Origin: Thalassospira lucentensis MCCC 1A00383 = DSM 14000
GTDB lineage: Bacteria; Pseudomonadota; Alphaproteobacteria; Rhodospirillales; Thalassospiraceae
Assembly: GCF_000421265.1 (NCBI RefSeq)
Contig: NZ_ATWN01000003.1
Location: 372,001 to 436,000, forward strand
Length of the DNA stretch: 64,000 nucleotides
Direction of reading: 5' to 3'
In this document: piece by piece, positions 59,718 to 64,000 of the stretch
How the letters are laid out: each line of letters begins with the position of its first letter
Numbering within the stretch: the first letter of the stretch is position 1
Notes under the pieces: model-generated
Seen by the model: only the letters and a program-made list of their open reading frames with translations
What the model was told of the DNA's origin: nothing
The model's database searches: none
Program-made: the position numbers and the translations under genes

Positions 59718-60521
59718 ATGATTGCGATCCGAAAAACTTTGCCTGCCTCTTTGACTGTTGCCACGATCAGTCTCCTGACCGGGCTGCTGATCAGCGCCAA
59801 TGCCCGTGCTGATGACATTGCCGGGCCAAATGCAACAGGGAAGGTTGCGGAAATCTCAGCACTGACGTCTGCATTTGACAGTCCACAGACCTGTCGGAAC
59901 TTTGACCCGATTGAGCGGTACGGCAATGAACTGCGGTTTCAGATCCGGCGTAATGATGCCCCGGTCGGCAGTCACATCGTCCAATTCCATCGCTTCACCG
60001 ACGGCATTCAGGTCGTCGCCCAAAGTAACATCGATATCTCCTTCCTTGGCTTTAACGCATACAGTTTCCGCTACCGATCTGAAAGCCTGTGGCAGGATGG
60101 CAAACTTGCAGCACTTTCGGTCAAGGTTGACGATGATGGCGAACAGACAACAATCAACGCGAAACAAGACAACGGACAGTTGCTGGTAACCGGCCCTGAC
60201 GGTGAAAAGGATCTTCCCGCCGGGGTTTTCCCAACAGACCACTGGAACTGTGGTGTTTTAAACAGCACATCTGTTCTCAACACGCTGACCGGCAATGCCA
60301 ACGATGTGACAATTCAGGCCAAAGACCGCGAACAACTGCGCACGACCAGCGGGACACTCATGGCAACGCATTTCACCTATAGCGGCGATCTCATCACCAA
60401 CGCATGGTACGATCAGGACGGTCGCTGGGTCGGGTTGCAGTTTGAGGCAAATGATGGATCGACCATCATCTATCGCTGCATGAATTGTATGACCAGAACC
60501 GGACAAAAGGATCGGGGATGA
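59718..60521 (+). CDS. Exported DUF6134-like protein
   Basis: A 267-residue secreted protein. A signal peptide (LTVATISLLTGLLISANARA, cleavage after ARA) precedes a beta-rich domain with FQIRRNDAPVGSHIVQF and a second half with DHWNCGVLNSTSVLNTLTG, the pattern of the DUF6134 family. The C-terminal CMNC is a cysteine pair that could form a disulfide. ATG 59718 has CGGG upstream. Its stop overlaps the SDR gene start (ATGA at 60518-60521). Its function is unknown; it probably acts in the periplasm on a lipid or lipoprotein, judging from the neighbours. Confidence 0.7.
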   Translation: MIAIRKTLPASLTVATISLLTGLLISANARADDIAGPNATGKVAEISALTSAFDSPQTCRNFDPIERYGNELRFQIRRNDAPVGSHIVQFHRFTDGIQVVAQSNIDISFLGFNAYSFRYRSESLWQDGKLAALSVKVDDDGEQTTINAKQDNGQLLVTGPDGEKDLPAGVFPTDHWNCGVLNSTSVLNTLTGNANDVTIQAKDREQLRTTSGTLMATHFTYSGDLITNAWYDQDGRWVGLQFEANDGSTIIYRCMNCMTRTGQKDRG

Positions 60522-61285
60522 TAAAAAGCTTCAAAACCATCTGGATTGTCGGCGCATCTGCCGGCATTGGCGCGACCTTAGCGGAAAAATTCCAGAATTG
60601 CCCAACAGATGCCGACCAAAAAGTCATCATTTCGGCGCGAAATGCAGACTCCTTGCAAAAACTGGCAGACGACAAACCCGACATGAAAGCCGTGCCGCTA
60701 GACATCACCGATGTCGATGCAGTCAAGGCGGCCGTGGAGGCAATCGAAGATGAGTTTGGTCTGCCTGACCTGGTCGTTCTGGCAGCGGGTATCTATTCAC
60801 CAATGGCGGTTGGCGCATTTAGTGCTGCAACCATCAAGGATCACGTTGAAACCAACTATATGGGCATCGTGAATTGTCTGGAGCCGTTATTGGCCAAAAT
60901 GCGTGCCCGCAAATCGGGCGAGATCGCGGTTATGGCATCTGTTGCCGGATATCGCGGGCTGCCAAATGCCGGGGCCTATGGCCCGACCAAGGCGGCATTG
61001 ATCAATTTGTGTGAAACACTACATGCCGAGCTGGAAGGAAGTGGCGTTTTATTGCGTCTGGTCAATCCGGGTTTTGTCAAAACGCGCCTGACCGAAAAGA
61101 ATGATTTCGACATGCCCCATTTACAAACACCGCAGCAGGCTGCCGATTTCATGTATCGTGAGCTCTGTGAAAGCAATGATTTTGAAATCGCTTTTCCACC
61201 GGCTTTTGTGCGTCAGTTAAAACTTGCGCGTATTTTGCCCTATCGGATCTATTTCAAACTGATGCGCAAAATGGTGAAAAAATGA
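60518..61285 (+). CDS. Short-chain dehydrogenase/reductase
   Basis: A 255-residue classical SDR. The cofactor-binding motif is GASAGIGATLAEKF, LAAGIY holds the NNAG-equivalent, and the catalytic set includes the serine in MASVAGYRG and the YGPTK (Y-x-x-x-K) motif. The C-terminal helix is basic and amphipathic (FVRQLKLARILPYRIYFKLMRKMVKK), suggesting membrane association. The ATG overlaps the preceding stop and its own stop overlaps the next start, so the three genes are translationally coupled. SDRs of this type occur beside CFA-synthase/DUF3833 genes in many proteobacteria. Confidence 0.88.
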   Translation: MIKSFKTIWIVGASAGIGATLAEKFQNCPTDADQKVIISARNADSLQKLADDKPDMKAVPLDITDVDAVKAAVEAIEDEFGLPDLVVLAAGIYSPMAVGAFSAATIKDHVETNYMGIVNCLEPLLAKMRARKSGEIAVMASVAGYRGLPNAGAYGPTKAALINLCETLHAELEGSGVLLRLVNPGFVKTRLTEKNDFDMPHLQTPQQAADFMYRELCESNDFEIAFPPAFVRQLKLARILPYRIYFKLMRKMVKK

Positions 61286-61728
61286 CCGACACAACCGACC
61301 GTCAACGCCACTTGGTCGCGGCCTATAGTGCTTATTATGAAAACCTGTCGCCTGACACTGTCGATCAGTTATCAAGCATGGTCACGGCCGACTTCGCGTT
61401 CACAGATCCGTTTACAACCGTGCGCGGCCCCGACAAGGTTTGTGCCTATTTGGCCAAAACCTTTAGCGAAACCGAAAACCCAAAATTTGACGTCACACAC
61501 ACGGCCTTTGACGGTGATATGGCTTTTCTGCGCTGGACATTTAGCGCAAGAATGCGGGTGATTGGTCAGTGGGATATCACCGGGATGACAGCGCTAACAT
61601 TCAATGAAGACAAAAGCTTACTAACATCGCATGTCGATCATTGGGATGCCTCGCAAAACTTCTATGCCAAAATCCCGGTACTAGGTTGGTTTATTCGGCG
61701 GCTTGCACGGCGGGTTGCGGCTTTGTAA
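61282..61728 (+). CDS. NTF2/SnoaL-like fold protein
   Basis: A 148-residue NTF2-like protein. LVAAYSAYYENLSPDTVDQL, FTDPFTTVRG and AFLRWTFSARM fit the alpha+beta barrel of the SnoaL/NTF2 family, and the C-terminus ends in an amphipathic basic helix (WFIRRLARRVAAL). Such proteins bind or isomerise small hydrophobic ligands. It is coupled by ATGA to the SDR gene. Its 3' end overlaps the DUF3833 gene by 38 bases on the opposite strand. Function in lipid modification is inferred from the neighbourhood only. Confidence 0.8.
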   Translation: MTDTTDRQRHLVAAYSAYYENLSPDTVDQLSSMVTADFAFTDPFTTVRGPDKVCAYLAKTFSETENPKFDVTHTAFDGDMAFLRWTFSARMRVIGQWDITGMTALTFNEDKSLLTSHVDHWDASQNFYAKIPVLGWFIRRLARRVAAL

Positions 61729-62239
61729 AGAACAGCGTCACTTCGCCAATCTCAAACCCCCACTTTTTCACCCGAGCACGGTTGACCAGAACGCCGTCGG
61801 GTTGCAAAAACATCCAGTCATCAAAACTCACCCGCCACGACCCGTCACCTACTTTTAAATCCATGTCGTATGACCAGTTAAGCGCATTGCCATACTGACT
61901 GCCGATGGCATCGCCAATAATGTCGTCCGCCTGACCCTGATAGGAATGATCGCCTGTTTTGCGAATGGTCCAGACGCGCTGGTCTTTTTCGCCGTCGTCA
62001 TAGAGAAACCGCTCGTCGAGTGTCAGAACATCGTTTTCGATGGTCCCGGTGATGTCGACGGTAAATTGACGGCGCAATTTCCCAAACCGATCCTCAAAAA
62101 TCCCCCAGGCCCGGCTTTCGCCTTCGAAATAGTCGAACACATCGAAGCGGGGTTGTTTTTGCGCAAAATCCTGCGGTTTCATCGACCCACATCCGGTTAG
62201 CACCACGATAAAGAACAGCACCATAGAATTTCGCAGCAT
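61691..62239 (-). CDS. DUF3833 lipoprotein
   Basis: A 182-residue lipoprotein. The signal VLFFIVVLTGCGS has a lipobox with C17 as the lipidated cysteine. The DUF3833 pattern runs through FDVFDYFEGESRAWGIFEDRFGKLRRQF, LDERFLYDDGE and WTIRKTGDHSYQG, with MFLQPDGVLVNRARVKKWGFEIGEVTLFF near the end. DUF3833 genes recur with CFA-synthase-like, SDR and MFS genes. The MFS gene lies 33 nt upstream on the same strand. Confidence 0.87.
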   Translation of the reverse strand: MLRNSMVLFFIVVLTGCGSMKPQDFAQKQPRFDVFDYFEGESRAWGIFEDRFGKLRRQFTVDITGTIENDVLTLDERFLYDDGEKDQRVWTIRKTGDHSYQGQADDIIGDAIGSQYGNALNWSYDMDLKVGDGSWRVSFDDWMFLQPDGVLVNRARVKKWGFEIGEVTLFFTKPQPAVQAAE

Positions 62240-62272
62240 CAGCTTGCTCCTGTTGTTTTTAAAGACCCAAGA

Positions 62273-63607
62273 TCAAACGTTGCGGCGTAACAGGCGCCGA
62301 CGAATGGCAACCTGATGTGATGCGTCCAACGGAAAACCCCACATCATCCCGATTGCTCCTGCTTTCAATACGATAGGGATCACCGCATAGATCAGCACTA
62401 GAACAATCAATGCCAAAGAATTATCAGAACGCCCCTCGGTCAAACCAAACGCCCCCAGAATGGGCAGGGCAATGCCCGCAGCCAACGCCATGGCAAGCTT
62501 GTTGGTCATGTTCCAAAGTGCAAACAAAAGGGCCGTGCGGCGCTTACCAAACCGGAAGCGATCCCAGTCATCAACGTCGGCCTGAATGGCGGGCGGCAAG
62601 GCGAGATCTGCCCCCAATGCCGCCCCGGTAAAAATACAAATCACGGCAAAGCCAATCGCATCCCCGGCATCAAGCATAGGGACAAACATAAACGCCACGA
62701 TCGCAAGCACCATTGCGGCACACCAGATGCGGTGTTTCCCCATCCGGGCGGCCAAGGCCACCCACAGCGGAATGGCAAAGATGGCGGCAGCAAAATAAAG
62801 CAGGATCAGAAGGTTTTCGGTTTCCTGATCAAGTTTGAGGTAGTAGCGCACAAAAAGCGGGAAGCAGACCGCAGGCAACCCGGCCGCCAGACCATTGATC
62901 ATCCATGCAGACAAAAGACGTACGAACAAACCGTTCTGACGCAGGCTTCTGATACCAAGGCGCACTGTAGCCTGAAGGCTGTCAGGATTGCCGCCATCAG
63001 ATGTTCTATGCTGCGCAACACGGTCAGGAACCCGCCAGATCATAAGGGCAATAAAGATCGCCCCAAGAATGATTGTCACGATGGCAAGCGTTTCAATTTC
63101 ACCCGCCCGACTGGAATGGGTCATCACAACGGGTATTCCGCCCGCAAGGACAATGCCCAGCAATCCCGCCCCTTCGCGCATGGCGGTTATTGAGGTCCGT
63201 TTTTTATAATCACCGGAAAGATCTGCCCCCCACGCAAGATAGGGCACCTGAAACAAGGTCCAGCCAAGAAACAGGATACTGGCCCATAAGAACAAGTAAC
63301 CCGCACTCGGGCTTGGCGGCGGTGTAAACAGGAACCAAAGCCCGATGCCCGCAACCACCGCACCGATGCCGACCCATATTTTGCGTTGGCCACTACGGTC
63401 CGAAAGCCACCCCGCCAGCGGATCTGTCATCATGTCGATAATGCGCACCAACAATAAAACAGCACCCGTGATGCCAAGCCCAATGCCAAGATCGTCGCCA
63501 TAGTAGCTTGGCAACAACACGTAAGCCGGAATTGTCGGCACGGCTGCCGCCATCGCCGGAAGTGCATATAAAACCGATGAAAGTTTGCTGGTATCAGGAT
63601 GGGACAT
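62273..63607 (-). CDS. MFS transporter, GPH/MelB-like
   Basis: A 444-residue twelve-helix transporter. It has DMMTDPLAGWLSDRSGQRKIW, the glycoside-pentoside-hexuronide signature after helix 2, and PYLAWGADLSGDYKKRTSI after helix 4, matching GPH family symporters. Members near CFA-synthase genes are thought to move lipid-related compounds, but no substrate is shown. ATG 63607 lies within the CFA-synthase gene (14-nt overlap); a TTG at 63622 is an alternative. It appears to be in one operon with the CFA-like gene upstream and DUF3833 downstream. Confidence 0.88.
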   Translation of the reverse strand: MSHPDTSKLSSVLYALPAMAAAVPTIPAYVLLPSYYGDDLGIGLGITGAVLLLVRIIDMMTDPLAGWLSDRSGQRKIWVGIGAVVAGIGLWFLFTPPPSPSAGYLFLWASILFLGWTLFQVPYLAWGADLSGDYKKRTSITAMREGAGLLGIVLAGGIPVVMTHSSRAGEIETLAIVTIILGAIFIALMIWRVPDRVAQHRTSDGGNPDSLQATVRLGIRSLRQNGLFVRLLSAWMINGLAAGLPAVCFPLFVRYYLKLDQETENLLILLYFAAAIFAIPLWVALAARMGKHRIWCAAMVLAIVAFMFVPMLDAGDAIGFAVICIFTGAALGADLALPPAIQADVDDWDRFRFGKRRTALLFALWNMTNKLAMALAAGIALPILGAFGLTEGRSDNSLALIVLVLIYAVIPIVLKAGAIGMMWGFPLDASHQVAIRRRLLRRNV

Positions 63608-64000
63608 TGTTGGGGTGCTCAATCACAAACAAACCAACGTTGATCGAACCCTGCTCGAACCCGGTTTCGCAATAGGCGAGGTAATATTCCCACATGCGTT
63701 TAAACCGCTCGTCAAACCCCTGTTTGGAGATGTCCTGCCATGCGTGTTGGAAACGGCGATGCCATTCAGCCAAGGTGCGGGCATAGGACTGGCCAAAGAA
63801 TTCAGAATGTTGCAAATACAGGCCAGCATCATTCACCGCTTTGACCAGTGCGGTCGGGGACGGCAACATGCCGCCCGGGAAGATATAGCGCTGAATGAAA
63901 TCAGCCCCCTTGCGGTAGGTTTCAAACCGGTCATCATCAATTGTGATGATCTGCAAAACTGCCTTGCCGCCGGGGCGCAGTCGTTTTCGGATCATGTCGA
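63594..64000 (-). CDS. Cyclopropane-fatty-acyl-phospholipid synthase-like, C-terminal part
   Basis: About 135 codons of the C-terminal region are present; the 5' end is outside the right edge. LRPGGKAVLQIITIDDDRF and FIQRYIFPGGMLPS are hallmarks of CFA synthase and its paralogues, followed by the GFEQGSINVGLFVIEHP end. The methyltransferase adds a methylene or methyl group to unsaturated fatty acids of phospholipids. In the neighbourhood of SDR, NTF2-like and DUF3833 genes, it may belong to the branch linked to singlet-oxygen/sigma-E regulons and furan fatty acid synthesis (UfaM-like); this needs the missing N-terminus. Confidence 0.85.
   Translation of the reverse strand, partial: DMIRKRLRPGGKAVLQIITIDDDRFETYRKGADFIQRYIFPGGMLPSPTALVKAVNDAGLYLQHSEFFGQSYARTLAEWHRRFQHAWQDISKQGFDERFKRMWEYYLAYCETGFEQGSINVGLFVIEHPNNVPS

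Overview
The window is dense, mostly single-copy chromosomal DNA from an alphaproteobacterium. The evidence is an F1 ATP synthase operon ordered atpH-A-G-D-C with no Fo genes, a zapE/mdh-sucC-sucD-sucA-sucB-lpd TCA block, and priA, fsa, DUF484 and xerC lying close together. Protein style and moderate GC suggest a marine Rhodospirillales member such as Thalassospira; that genus guess is inference. I see no tRNA, rRNA, CRISPR array, insertion sequence or prophage.

Layout. 1-966: 5' part of prfC. 1078-6851: an arsenic island with two divergent ArsR repressors, a DUF318 permease, arsenate reductase, the Acr3 pump and the GAPDH/ArsJ arsenate-extrusion pair. 6852-7944: a possible structured RNA and phoH. 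8078-12687: a class I ribonucleotide reductase operon behind tandem NrdR-like boxes and a cobalamin riboswitch; its NrdB carries the residue set of a class Ic (Mn/Fe, tyrosyl-radical-free) enzyme. 12727-20651: a cation efflux pump, ccmF-ccmI, a CheY-like regulator and an FtsX/YbbP-type permease. 20754-25684: atpHAGDC. 26183-34689: GST, MazG-like and solute-binding genes, then priA, fsa, DUF484, xerC, YrhK, another GST and a methyltransferase. 34705-37867: PEP-mutase-like and glutamine-synthetase-like genes, a 3'-end remnant of a second glutamine synthetase, and two small ORFs. 38353-40714: nadA, nadC and a Nudix gene. 40746-45782: a large MscS channel, ZntB and ZapE. 46466-55459: the TCA operon, with hairpins between several genes. 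55599-57803: mgsA and an AT-rich darT-darG DNA ADP-ribosylation toxin-antitoxin pair. 57911-64000: an AEC carrier, an RluA synthase, and a cluster (DUF6134, SDR, NTF2-like, DUF3833 lipoprotein, MFS, CFA-synthase-like) resembling lipid-modification/photooxidative-stress clusters of proteobacteria.

The most interesting readings are: (1) the class Ic RNR under combined NrdR and B12 control, which predicts a B12-dependent class II enzyme elsewhere in the genome; (2) the two arsR genes, each with a -10 element 7 nt from its ATG and an operator over the promoter, suggesting leaderless autoregulated repressors with two different operator codes, one of which recurs at the permease; (3) the foreign-looking DarTG module; and (4) a hairpin-rich, terminator-ended segment before phoH that may be an unannotated RNA.
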